Positions 50,416-59,052 of a DNA stretch of 64,000 nt are shown piece by piece. The DNA is from DATFVB01 sp963714035. Its GTDB lineage: Bacteria > Acidobacteriota > Thermoanaerobaculia > UBA5066 > DATFVB01. Positions within the stretch are counted from its first letter, which is position 1, and each line of letters begins with the position of its first letter. The notes beneath the pieces are model-generated. The model did not search any database and was not told the DNA's origin. It worked only from the letters and a program-made list of their open reading frames with translations. The translations under genes were made by a program, and so were the position numbers. Where the stretch lies: NCBI GenBank assembly GCA_963714035.1, contig OY970224.1, forward strand, positions 558,001 to 622,000. The letters run 5' to 3'.

Positions 50416-50802
50416 TCAGGGAGCGACGACCGCCTTGATCGTCAGCGTGGTCTCCGGGTGGGAAGGATCGTTCGTGACGACCGACACGGTCTTCGTGATC
50501 GGTCCCGAGAAGCGGCTCGTGTCGACGGTCGCGTGGACCTCTCCCGCTCCCCCCGGCGCGATCTCCCGGTCGAACGTCGCGACCGTGCAGCCGCATGCCG
50601 GCCGGGCCTCCCGGATCGAGAGGGTGGCGGCCCCGTCGTTTCGGAGCGCGAACCTCGCTTCGATCTTCTCTCCGCGGTGAACCGTCCCGACGTCGATGGT
50701 CGGCGATGCGACCGCCAGCGCGGGACCGGTGACGGCCGCGGCGGGTCCCGCGGCCGCAAATCCCAGGGCCACGGCGGCCAGTGTCGTTCCGAGCTTTCCC
50801 AT
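50416..50802 (-). CDS. Secreted DUF1573-family protein
   Basis: 128-residue protein with a signal peptide (LAAVALGFAAAGPAAA) and one Ig-like DUF1573 domain: IDVGTVHRGEKIEARFALRNDGAATLSI, PACGCTVATFD, the typical CGC motif, and FSGPITKTVSVVTNDPSHPE. Likely periplasmic or surface-located. It lies four bases upstream of the sigma gene on the same strand, so the three genes may form one operon. Confidence 0.85.
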   Translation of the reverse strand: MGKLGTTLAAVALGFAAAGPAAAVTGPALAVASPTIDVGTVHRGEKIEARFALRNDGAATLSIREARPACGCTVATFDREIAPGGAGEVHATVDTSRFSGPITKTVSVVTNDPSHPETTLTIKAVVAP

Positions 50803-50912
50803 TCCTGCCTCCTTCCCGGCGATGCCGGGCGTTCTGTCGGATCCCGGCCGGGTTTCCGAACGTTCGAGGCATTAGACGGGCAAACGCGGAATTTCTTCCC
50901 GGCGGAAGACGG

Positions 50913-52226
50913 TCAGACGACCGCGACCTTGACCGCGGAGAGGAGCTCCCGAAGGGCGACCTCCGTCCCGCGGATGTCGTCCTCCGAGACCGCCCCGACC
51001 GAGAGCCGGAACCAGCCGTTCTCCGGGCGATAGCCGAACGCCTGGAAGGGCACGGCCGCGATTCCGGACCGCTCGAGCAGGAGACGGCGGATGTCCTCGT
51101 TGGAGCGGATCGGCGCTCCGGCGATGTCCCCCCCGACGAGGTCGAACCGCGCCGAAAGGTAGATCGCTCCCTGCGGCTCGATCGCGTCGACCGGGAGGCC
51201 GTCTTCCTTCATCCGCCGGAAGACCCCGTAGAGGAGATCGAGCCGCGCGCGAATCGCCGCGGTGAACGCGCGCCGGTGCTCGGCGACCGCGGCGGCGTCG
51301 CGCAGGAACCGCGCGGTGGCGACCTGCTCGGGCTTCGGGGCCCAGGCGCCGACGTGCCCGAGAATGTCGCGCATGCGCGCGATCACCGCGGGCGGCCCCA
51401 CGGCCCAGCCGACGCGAAGACCCGTCGCGGCGAACTGCTTCGAAATGCCGTCGAGGAGCACCGTGAACCCGTACGCCTCCGGAACGAGCTCCGGCGGGCT
51501 CGATCGCCGCGCCGCGCCGAAATGGAGCGCGGAATAGATCTGGTCGTAGAGGAGGAAGAGCGCCTTCCGCCCGGTCCGGCGGCGGCGGACGTTCTCCTCG
51601 GCGATCATCGCGGTGATCTTCGCGAGCTCCCCGGGATCGACGACCGTCCCCGTGGGATTCATCGGCGAATTGAGGACCACGAGCCGCGCCTCCGGGAGGT
51701 GGGGCGCGAATTCCGACGCCGCGGGGAAGAATCCCTTCTCGCGCTTCCCCTCGAGCTCGACCGCGCGGACCTCCGTCAGGTGCGCGTAGTGGTTGTTGTT
51801 CCAGGAGGGGACCGAATAGACGACCGTGTCGCCGCGGTCGAGGATCGTCCGGTAGGTCCCGTAGAGGATGGGCCTCGCTCCCCCGGCGATGACGAACGAC
51901 TCGAGCGGATAGGAGAGCCCCTGCTCCCGCGCGACGTGTTCGGCGACGGCCTCGCGGAGCGCGAGGACGCCGTCCGAGGGCGGGTAATTCGTCTGATGCT
52001 CGCGATAGGCGCGGGCGATCTCCTCCTGGAGCCGGAGCGGGATCGGGAACTGGGACGGAGCGAAGTCCCCGACCGTGAAGTTGACGATCGTCTCGCCCCG
52101 CGCGATCGCGTGACGGACGTCGGCCGCGATCTTCAGGATCTCGGAGCCGACGACGCCGGTCGCGACGTCGGCGAGCGACGCGTCGGTCTCCTCCGCGGGG
52201 GGGAAGAAATCGCGCGCGTCGGACAT
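50913..52226 (-). CDS. PLP-dependent aminotransferase, class I/II
   Basis: 437-residue fold-type I aminotransferase. The schiff-base lysine is in LLDGISKQFAATGLRVGW; other family blocks are TNYPPSDGVLALREAVAEHV, VLNSPMNPTGTVV, and the C-terminal WFRLSVGAVSEDDI. The substrate is not determined. Its ATG overlaps the stop of the acyl-CoA mutase gene by one base (TGATG), linking it tightly to that enzyme and suggesting a branched-chain or related amino acid. Confidence 0.88.
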   Translation of the reverse strand: MSDARDFFPPAEETDASLADVATGVVGSEILKIAADVRHAIARGETIVNFTVGDFAPSQFPIPLRLQEEIARAYREHQTNYPPSDGVLALREAVAEHVAREQGLSYPLESFVIAGGARPILYGTYRTILDRGDTVVYSVPSWNNNHYAHLTEVRAVELEGKREKGFFPAASEFAPHLPEARLVVLNSPMNPTGTVVDPGELAKITAMIAEENVRRRRTGRKALFLLYDQIYSALHFGAARRSSPPELVPEAYGFTVLLDGISKQFAATGLRVGWAVGPPAVIARMRDILGHVGAWAPKPEQVATARFLRDAAAVAEHRRAFTAAIRARLDLLYGVFRRMKEDGLPVDAIEPQGAIYLSARFDLVGGDIAGAPIRSNEDIRRLLLERSGIAAVPFQAFGYRPENGWFRLSVGAVSEDDIRGTEVALRELLSAVKVAVV

Positions 52227-53917
52227 CAGAAGACCACCGGCTCCTCGTAGGTCGCGAAGACCTCGCGCATCACGTCCGAGATCTCTCCGACCGTCGCGTA
52301 GCTCTTGACGGCCTCGACGAGCGCGGGCATCACGTTGCCTCCGTCGCGGCACGCCTGCCGGAGGGCGGAGAGCGTCGAAAGGACCGTCCGTCCGTCGCGC
52401 GTGCGCTTGACCTCGGCGAGCGCGCGCCTCTGTTCTTCCTCCGTCGACTGGTCGATGTAGAGAATGGGGAGGGGCGGCTCCTCGCCGCGGTCGGTGAACT
52501 CGTTGACGCCGACCATGATCTTTTCGCCGTCGTCGAGCGCCCGCTGGTACCGGTACGCGGCGTCCATGATCTCCTTCTGGGGGAACCCCGCCTCGATCGC
52601 TTCGACCATGCCGCCGAACGCGTCGATCCTCCGGAAATAGTCGAAGGTCCCCTGCTCCATCCGGGTCGTCATCTCCTCGACGAAATAGGAGCCGCCGAGC
52701 GGATCGATCGTGTTGGCGATGCCCGATTCGTGGGCGATGATCTGCTGCGTGCGGAGCGCGACCTTGACGGCGAAGTCGGTGGGGAGCGCCAGCGTCTCGT
52801 CGAGGGAGTTCGTGTGCAGCGAATTCGTGCCGCCGAGGACCGCGGAGAGGGCCTGGATCGCCGTTCGCACGACGTTGTTGTAAGGCTGCTGCGCGGTCAG
52901 CGAGCACCCGGCCGTCTGCGTGTGGAAGCGGCACATCCAGGAGCGGGGATCCTTCGCGCCGAAGCGGTCGCGCATCGTCTTCGCCCAGACCCGCCGGGCG
53001 GCGCGGAACTTCGCGATCTCCTCGAAGAAGTCGTTGTGCGCGTTGAAGAAGAAAGAGAGCCGCGGCGCGAAGGCGTCGACGTCGAGGCCGGCCTCGATCC
53101 CGTACTGGACGTACTCCACGCCGTCCCGAAGCGTGAACGCGAGCTCCTGCAGCGCGGTCGAACCGGCCTCGCGGATGTGGTACCCGGAAATCGAGATCGT
53201 GTTCCACTTCGGGACGTTCTCGGCGCAGAACCGGAACTGATCCGTGATCAGCCGCATCGAGGGCCGCGGCGGGAAGATGTATTCCTTCTGCGCGATGTAC
53301 TCCTTCAGGATGTCGTTCTGGAGCGTGCCGCCGACCTTCGACCACGGCGTCCCGTGCTTCTCCGCGACCGCGAGGTACATCGCGAGCGCGATCGGCGCCG
53401 TCGAGTTGATCGTCATCGAGGTCGTGACCGCGCCGAGGTCGATGCCGTCGAAGAGGACCTCCATGTCGGCGAGCGAGTCCACCGCGACGCCGCACTTGCC
53501 GACCTCCCCTTTGGCCATCTCGTGGTCCGAGTCGTAGCCGTACAGCGTCGGAAGGTGAAACGCCGTCGAGAGCCCCGTCTGGCCGTGATCGAGCAGGTAC
53601 TTGAACCGGGCGTTCGTCTGGCGCGCCGACCCGTAGCCGGCGAAGAGCCGCATCGTCCAGAGCTTCCCCCGATACATCGTCGGCTGGACGCCCCGCGCGA
53701 AGGGGTACTCGCCGGGCCAGCCGAGGTCGCGCTCGAAGTCGAAACCCGGCTGCGAATCGGGCGCCGAGAGCTCGGGGACCGGCTGCGAGGAGACCGTCGT
53801 GAAATCGGATTTCCAGGCCGGGACCTGTTCGAAAGCGCGATGCGCCTTCGCGTCCCATCGTCGGCGTCCCTCGGAGACGCCTCCGGGGACGAGCGGATCC
53901 GGCTCCTTCTCGCCCAT
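52226..53917 (-). CDS. B12-dependent acyl-CoA mutase large subunit (isobutyryl-CoA-mutase-like)
   Basis: 563 residues, the size of split-type large subunits without the cobalamin domain. Family blocks are TMYRGKLWTMRLFAGYGSA, YGYDSDHEMAKGEVGKCGVAVDS, TLQNDILKEYIAQKEYIFPP, SISGYHIREAGSTALQELAF and NNVVRTAIQALSAVLGGTNSLHTNSLDE. Methylmalonyl-CoA mutase uses a Tyr and an Arg to hold the substrate carboxylate. Here the aligned positions are Phe92 and Gln210, the pair reported for isobutyryl-CoA mutase. A small B12-binding subunit must lie elsewhere. ATG 53917 is chosen; a GTG/ATG 12 codons upstream is possible. Confidence 0.88.
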   Translation of the reverse strand: MGEKEPDPLVPGGVSEGRRRWDAKAHRAFEQVPAWKSDFTTVSSQPVPELSAPDSQPGFDFERDLGWPGEYPFARGVQPTMYRGKLWTMRLFAGYGSARQTNARFKYLLDHGQTGLSTAFHLPTLYGYDSDHEMAKGEVGKCGVAVDSLADMEVLFDGIDLGAVTTSMTINSTAPIALAMYLAVAEKHGTPWSKVGGTLQNDILKEYIAQKEYIFPPRPSMRLITDQFRFCAENVPKWNTISISGYHIREAGSTALQELAFTLRDGVEYVQYGIEAGLDVDAFAPRLSFFFNAHNDFFEEIAKFRAARRVWAKTMRDRFGAKDPRSWMCRFHTQTAGCSLTAQQPYNNVVRTAIQALSAVLGGTNSLHTNSLDETLALPTDFAVKVALRTQQIIAHESGIANTIDPLGGSYFVEEMTTRMEQGTFDYFRRIDAFGGMVEAIEAGFPQKEIMDAAYRYQRALDDGEKIMVGVNEFTDRGEEPPLPILYIDQSTEEEQRRALAEVKRTRDGRTVLSTLSALRQACRDGGNVMPALVEAVKSYATVGEISDVMREVFATYEEPVVF

Positions 53918-54014
53918 CGCCCGATTATCGCCGATCGAGTCTTTCCCGGCCAAACCTTTTCCGCTAGAGTCCGAGCTCGTGTCCGACGACCGTAAATACC
54001 GTCATCGAGGCTAC

Positions 54015-54428
54015 ATGGATTCGGGCGGAGAGGCGCCGCGCGGGCCCCGCCGTCGGCCCGACGACGGCTCGCCGCAGCGCAGCGAAGGCGCGCCCCGCGG
54101 CCGCAGCGCGGGATTCGATAAGGACCTGGTCGTCCAGTGCAAGGCTTGCGGGCAGCGCATTCCCGGGCTCGACGATCTCGCTCCCGGCGCCGCGTGCCCG
54201 AAATGCGGCGCGGCGCTCCATTCGTGCGTCCAGTGCCGCCATTTCGATTCCTCGGCGCGGTGGGAGTGCTCGCGGAGCGCCGAGATTCCGGCCCGGATCC
54301 CGGTCAAGACCGCCGGCAACGAATGCCCCGTGTTCTCGGCGCTCGCCGGTTTCGACCTGACGGGAACTCGCGCCTCCTCCACGCCCGCGGACGCGCGAAG
54401 CGCTTTCGACGCGCTCTTCAAGAAGTGA
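54015..54428 (+). CDS. Zinc-ribbon protein of unknown function
   Basis: 137-residue hypothetical protein, divergent from the mutase gene. A zinc ribbon is formed by CKACGQ and CPKCGA, followed by CVQCRHFDSSARWECSR and NECPVF, which add more cysteines. An Arg/Gly/Pro-rich N-terminus precedes it, and the C-terminus ends SAFDALFKK. ATG 54015 has GAGG five bases upstream; GTG 53979 is an in-frame alternative without a ribosome site. Cytoplasmic; no function known. Confidence 0.65.
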   Translation: MDSGGEAPRGPRRRPDDGSPQRSEGAPRGRSAGFDKDLVVQCKACGQRIPGLDDLAPGAACPKCGAALHSCVQCRHFDSSARWECSRSAEIPARIPVKTAGNECPVFSALAGFDLTGTRASSTPADARSAFDALFKK

Positions 54429-54439
54429 GGCGGGACAGG

Positions 54440-55870
54440 ATGAAACGAGGCGTCCTCGCGGTTTCGGTGATGCTGTGCGCCGCGGCGGCTTTCTCCGCCG
54501 AGCGCCAGGTCTTACCGCCCGATGCGGAGAAGCTCGCTCCCGCGGTCATCTCCGGCGCGAGCCGCGACAGCGCCCACGATTGGCCGAAATACTGCGCCGA
54601 CGACGCGATGACCGGCGTCGCCGCGGCGGAGCGGCTGATCTCGGTCGCAGCCGCCCCGGCGCTCGTTCCCCTCTGGACCGCGACGCTGCCCGGGAGCGTC
54701 GCGTCCTCCCCCACGGTCGTGGCCGGCACCGTCTACGTCGGCGACTGGTCGGGTCTGGAGTGGGCCCTCGACGCCGCTACCGGGAGCGCGATCGCCCACG
54801 CCGACCTGGGCACGACTTCGGTCCCCGTCGGCCATTGCAACCCTCCCCATCTCGGCATCACCTCCGCTCCCGCGGTGATCGCCGGGGCGCTCTACCTCGC
54901 GGGGGGCGACGACGCGTTCTACTCGCTCGACGCGAAAACGCTCGCGGTCCGGTGGCGGACGCCGCTCGGCGACAACTCCCCCGGCGGCGGGTACTACGGA
55001 TGGTGCTCCCCCGCGGTCGTCGACGGCACCGTCTACCAGGGTATCTCGAGCAACTGCGACAACCCCTACATTCTCGGCCGCGTGGACGCCCTCGACGCGG
55101 CGGCCGGAAGCGTGACGGCCAGCGCGAATCTGTCCCAGACCGCCGACCCTGCCCATTTCGGCGCGGGAGTGTGGTCGTCCCCGGCGATTGACCGGGCCGC
55201 CGGCGAAGTCTTCGTGACCACCGCCTCCGCCTACCACTACGAAGACGGCCTCGCCTATTCGATCGCCCGTCTTTCGCTCGCCGGCCTCTCGATCGAGGAC
55301 CACTGGAAGATCACCCGGGCGGATTTTGCCCTGACCCCGGATCCCGACTGGGGCTCCTCCCCCACGCTCTTCCACGACGCGGCGGGCCGGCTGCTCGTCG
55401 GCGCGGGCCAGAAGAACGGCTATTACTACACGTTTCTGCGGAGGGACCTCGCGAGCGGGCCGGTCTGGAAGACGCAGATCGCGAATTCCGGGGAGTGCCC
55501 GCAGTGCGGCAACGGCACGATCTCGACGGCCGCCTTCGACGGAAAGCGGCTCTATGTCGGAAGCGGGGAGCCCCCCGACTACAGCTCCCGGGGCGCCGTG
55601 ACCGCCCTCGATCCCTCGACCGGCGCGATCGTCTGGCTCGCGAAGCTTCCCGGCATCGTTCTCGCCCCGATCTCGTACGCGAACGGGGTGCTCTTCGCGG
55701 CGGCGGGGACGAGCGTCTATGCGCTCGACGCCGACACCGGTGCGGTGCTCCGGCAGATGGACGCTTCCGCCGACCTCTACGGCGGGATCGCGATCTCGAA
55801 CGGGCGGATCTACTTCGGGGACCTGACGGGAAACGTTTACGCCTACGGGATTCCCGTACCGGCGCCCTGA
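54440..55870 (+). CDS. Secreted PQQ-type beta-propeller protein
   Basis: 476 residues with a signal peptide (MKRGVLAVSVMLCAAAAFSA) and repeated propeller blades of the form SPTVVAGTVYVGDWSG...ALDAATG, SAPAVIAGALYLAGGDDAFYSLDA, RGAVTALDPSTGAIVW and AAAGTSVYALDADTGAV. There is no clear quinoprotein dehydrogenase active site, so it may be a structural or binding propeller. Several cysteines (GHCN, GWCS, CPQC) may form disulfides. It starts 11 bp after the zinc-ribbon gene. Confidence 0.82.
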   Translation: MKRGVLAVSVMLCAAAAFSAERQVLPPDAEKLAPAVISGASRDSAHDWPKYCADDAMTGVAAAERLISVAAAPALVPLWTATLPGSVASSPTVVAGTVYVGDWSGLEWALDAATGSAIAHADLGTTSVPVGHCNPPHLGITSAPAVIAGALYLAGGDDAFYSLDAKTLAVRWRTPLGDNSPGGGYYGWCSPAVVDGTVYQGISSNCDNPYILGRVDALDAAAGSVTASANLSQTADPAHFGAGVWSSPAIDRAAGEVFVTTASAYHYEDGLAYSIARLSLAGLSIEDHWKITRADFALTPDPDWGSSPTLFHDAAGRLLVGAGQKNGYYYTFLRRDLASGPVWKTQIANSGECPQCGNGTISTAAFDGKRLYVGSGEPPDYSSRGAVTALDPSTGAIVWLAKLPGIVLAPISYANGVLFAAAGTSVYALDADTGAVLRQMDASADLYGGIAISNGRIYFGDLTGNVYAYGIPVPAP

Positions 55871-55880
55871 AGGGCGGGGA

Positions 55881-56951
55881 TCAACGCGCCGGAAGCAGCG
55901 CTTCCCGGGCGAGGTGCGCCGCGCCGCGGACGGAGAACGGGAGCGAGGACGTCATGAAACAGGAGTGCGTGCACCAGCAGGCGCGCGCGGCGATCTGCCG
56001 CCGCATCTCCTGCGCTTTCGCGGAGAACCAGGCCTTCCGGAACGACCATCCGAAGTCCCGGATGTTGCCGACCTCCCACATCACCTCGCAGAGGGAGACC
56101 GTCCCCTCGGGGTTGAGGACGCCCGAGATCGTTCCCGCGTAGCAGGGATAGACCATCCGTTCCTGCTCGAGGGTCGCGAGCTCGGCCGTGCGCGCCCCGA
56201 CCTTCAGGTGCCGGAGGATCGGGCGGTAGCGATCGAATCGCTCCCAGTACGGACGGAGGAAGCGGAGCCGGTCGGCGTATTCCGCTGCGGTGAGGGCCCG
56301 GATCGTCGGATCGGGAAAGGGAGGGCGGAGCAGCTCGAACGAGTGGAAGTCGATCTCGGGAAAATTCGCGGCGACCCACCCGGTGATCTCCGGCAGATCG
56401 TCCATGTTGAACGAGGCGAGGACCGTCTGCACGTTGAGAACGAAGCCGCGGGTCCGTTTTTTCAGCGCCGCGAGCCGCCGGTAAGTCTCGACCACCTTCG
56501 GAAAATTGTCCCGCGCTCCCCGGATCGTGTCGTGCCGCTCGCCCAGATGGTCGAGCGAGAGCCCCACCGTGAACGTCTGGCGCTCGTCCTTCCGCGACGC
56601 GAGCGCGCCGGCGACGATCCCTTCGACCTGTTCCGGAATGAGCGAGTTGGTCGGCATCGTGACGTTGGACGCGTCGTGGCGCCCGTAGAGGAGCCGCGTG
56701 ATCTCCGGGAGGTCGCGGTTCAACGTCGGCTCCCCTCCGGTGAGGACGACCGAATAGAGGCTGCCGAGATCAGCGAGCGCGCGGCCGTATTCCTCGAGCG
56801 ACATTTCGAGGTGCCGGTTGACGTTGAGATGGTCCCAGTAGAAGCAGGTGACGCACTTCGAGTTGCAGAGGTTCGTCATCCCCAGGATGAGGTATCGCGG
56901 CAGGGTCTCGCGGCCGCGGACCCAGTGCGCGGCGAGCAGCGCGGGGTTCAC
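55881..56951 (-). CDS. Radical SAM protein with SPASM-like C-terminus
   Basis: 356 residues. The 4Fe-4S/SAM motif is NLCNSKCVTCFYW (CxxxCxxC), followed by VVLTGGEPTLNRDLPEI and MPTNSLIPEQ. C-terminal cysteines in VYPCYAGT, VSLCEVMW and CWCTHSC indicate an auxiliary cluster domain. Such proteins modify peptides or sugars; the substrate is unknown. GTG 56951 overlaps the glycosyltransferase stop (GTGA), so the two work from one mRNA, perhaps in cell-surface glycan or peptide modification. Confidence 0.85.
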   Translation of the reverse strand: MNPALLAAHWVRGRETLPRYLILGMTNLCNSKCVTCFYWDHLNVNRHLEMSLEEYGRALADLGSLYSVVLTGGEPTLNRDLPEITRLLYGRHDASNVTMPTNSLIPEQVEGIVAGALASRKDERQTFTVGLSLDHLGERHDTIRGARDNFPKVVETYRRLAALKKRTRGFVLNVQTVLASFNMDDLPEITGWVAANFPEIDFHSFELLRPPFPDPTIRALTAAEYADRLRFLRPYWERFDRYRPILRHLKVGARTAELATLEQERMVYPCYAGTISGVLNPEGTVSLCEVMWEVGNIRDFGWSFRKAWFSAKAQEMRRQIAARACWCTHSCFMTSSLPFSVRGAAHLAREALLPAR

Positions 56952-57961
56952 GGCGCTCCGGGGACCGGCCCGGCATCCGGCGGGACGTCCCGCAAGCGCC
57001 GGACGCGGCTCGCGAGTGCCGCGCCGATCCCCGCGGCGGTGCCGATCGCGTAGTTCGCGTGATGGAGGAAGAAAGCCGCGGGAACCGCGGGGAAGAGCGC
57101 CGGGTCCCGCCGCCAGATCGGCGCCGAGAAAGCCCACGTCGCGGCCGCGTAGACGGCCGCCGCCGGGAACGCGAAGCGGCGGCCGAAGAGGGCGGTACCC
57201 GCGGCGGAGGCCGCGGCCACGGCGAGGAACGCCCCGATGAGGGCCCGGGGAGAGCCGTCGGGACGCTCGACGACCCGGCGGCCGCTCTTGACCCGGTACC
57301 GCCAGCGCTGCGCGAGGAAGGGTCCCGGAAAGGCCCTCCGGCGATGCCGGACGACGAGGGCGGGATCGAGCTCGGGGATCACCCCGGCCTTCATCGCCCG
57401 ATGAACGAAATCGGTGTCTTCGCCGATGTACCCGAGGCTCTCGTCGAATCCCTCCAGCCGGTCGCGGAGGTCGCGCTCGACGAAGAGATTGCAGAGCGCG
57501 AGGTCGGACGGAAGGCGAATGGGCCCGGGCCGCGGCGAGCGCTCGTGCGCCGGAACCGCGGAGCCGATCACCGGCGTCGCGACGAGAAGGTCGGCGAGGC
57601 GCTCCCCGTAGGACGAACCCTCGGGAAGAACGTCGATCCCGCCGAAGAGCGGCGTGCGGCCGGCGATCTCGCCGGCGCGCTTGAGCCAGCCAGGTGTCGC
57701 GCGGGCATCGTCGTCGATGAAGGCCAGAAGGCCGCCGGCCGCGAAGTCGGCGCCCCGGTTACGGCGCGCGCCCGGATTGCGCTCTTCCATCCGGACCCAT
57801 CCGACGAGCAGGTCGTCGCGTCGGCGCGGCTCCTCGGCCGAGACCACCAGCACCTCGAAGGGCGGCGCTCCCTCCTGCGCGGCGAGGGACGCGAGGCACC
57901 CGTCGAGGTCGGTGCCGACCCGATCCGACGCGATGACGACCGAAATCTCCGGCGCGGCCAT
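56948..57961 (-). CDS. GT2-family glycosyltransferase with C-terminal membrane helices
   Basis: 337 residues. The N-terminal GT-A domain begins ISVVIASDRVGTDLDGCLASLAAQ, with metal-site LLAFIDDDARATPGWL and acceptor region GYIGEDTDFVHRAMKAG. About three hydrophobic helices follow residue 240. The donor and acceptor sugars cannot be told. Co-translated with the radical SAM gene, and divergent from the 2-oxoacid dehydrogenase operon. Confidence 0.85.
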   Translation of the reverse strand: MAAPEISVVIASDRVGTDLDGCLASLAAQEGAPPFEVLVVSAEEPRRRDDLLVGWVRMEERNPGARRNRGADFAAGGLLAFIDDDARATPGWLKRAGEIAGRTPLFGGIDVLPEGSSYGERLADLLVATPVIGSAVPAHERSPRPGPIRLPSDLALCNLFVERDLRDRLEGFDESLGYIGEDTDFVHRAMKAGVIPELDPALVVRHRRRAFPGPFLAQRWRYRVKSGRRVVERPDGSPRALIGAFLAVAAASAAGTALFGRRFAFPAAAVYAAATWAFSAPIWRRDPALFPAVPAAFFLHHANYAIGTAAGIGAALASRVRRLRDVPPDAGPVPGAP

Positions 57962-58012
57962 CCGCCGATCATAGACGCATTCGCCGGTGAGGATGCCGCG
58001 GAAGCCGCTGGA

Positions 58013-58018
58013 TATAAT
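58013..58018 (+). promoter_or_regulatory. -10 box of the 2-oxoacid dehydrogenase operon
   Basis: Perfect TATAAT located 17 bp before the E1-alpha ATG, in the 74-bp divergent gap with the glycosyltransferase. An AAGGGAGGG ribosome site lies between. No good -35 is visible at normal distance; TG two bases upstream gives a partial extended -10. The leader would be only about ten bases. Confidence 0.5.
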
Positions 58019-58035
58019 GGCCGAAGGGAGGGTTC

Positions 58036-59052
58036 ATGGGGCGGCTTTCGGATACGCAGAAGCTCGAGCTCTACCGCTTCATGCGGTTGAACCGCGTCGT
58101 CGAAGAGCGCCTCGTCAATCTCTATCGCCAGGGAAAGGTCGTCGGAGGGCTGTATCGGTCGCTCGGCCAGGAGGCGACTTCCGTCGGGACGGCCTTCGCG
58201 CTCTCGCCGGGCGATTTCCTGAGTCCCCTGATCCGGAATCTCGGATCGGTGCTCGTTCGCGGATACGCCCCGCGCGAGCTCTTCGCCCAGTACCTCGCCC
58301 GCGAAGATTCTCCTTCCCGCGGCAAGGACGGGAATCTCCACTTCGCCTCGCCGGAGCGCGGCGTGATCGGCCCGATCTCGATGCTCGGCGAGCTGATCCC
58401 GGTGATGGCGGGCGTGGCCCTGGCGGCGAAGCTGCGGCGAAAGAGCTTCGTCTGCATGACCTACATCGGCGACGGCGCGACGTCCACCGGCCCCTTCCAC
58501 GAGGGAATGAACTTCGCGGCGGTCCGGAAGCTTCCGCTCGTCGTCATCGGCGAGAACAACCACTGGGCGTACTCGACGCCTTTCTCGCAGCAGATGGCGT
58601 GCGCGTCGCTGGCGGACCGGGCGAAGGCCTACGGCATGCCGGCGGAAACCGTCGACGGCAACGACGTCGAAGCCGTCTGGGAGGCCGCGTCGGACGCGGT
58701 CGCCCGCGCGCGAAGAGGCGACGGGCCGTTCTTCCTCGAGGCGGTGACCTATCGGATGAAGGGCCACGCCGAGCACGACGCTCAGCACTACGTGGACAAG
58801 GCCGAGCTGGAAGCGTGGCGAGAACGCGACCCGCTGGAGCGATGGGCCCGCGCGCTCGAAGCCCGGGGCGTGGCCTCGGCCGGCGATCTCCTGAAGGTCG
58901 ATGCCGACATCTCCCGCCAGGTGGACCACGAGCTCGAGACGGCCGAGCGCGCCCCCTTCCCCGCGCCCGAAGCGGCCCTCGAAGGAGTCTATGCGGAGGC
59001 TCCCGGCGAGTCGGAGCCGTTCTTCCTCCGCTACGCCGAGGGAAAGCGGTGA
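58036..59052 (+). CDS. 2-oxoacid dehydrogenase E1 component, alpha subunit (branched-chain type)
   Basis: Thiamine-diphosphate-dependent decarboxylase subunit of 338 residues. Cofactor motif GDGATSTGPFHEGMNFAA with ENNHWAYSTPFSQQ is complete; other blocks are GLYRSLGQEATSVG and RMKGHAEHDAQHYVD. The sequence style is closer to branched-chain oxoacid dehydrogenase than to pyruvate dehydrogenase, though the substrate is not proven. Its stop overlaps E1-beta by one base (TGATG). Confidence 0.88.
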   Translation: MGRLSDTQKLELYRFMRLNRVVEERLVNLYRQGKVVGGLYRSLGQEATSVGTAFALSPGDFLSPLIRNLGSVLVRGYAPRELFAQYLAREDSPSRGKDGNLHFASPERGVIGPISMLGELIPVMAGVALAAKLRRKSFVCMTYIGDGATSTGPFHEGMNFAAVRKLPLVVIGENNHWAYSTPFSQQMACASLADRAKAYGMPAETVDGNDVEAVWEAASDAVARARRGDGPFFLEAVTYRMKGHAEHDAQHYVDKAELEAWRERDPLERWARALEARGVASAGDLLKVDADISRQVDHELETAERAPFPAPEAALEGVYAEAPGESEPFFLRYAEGKR

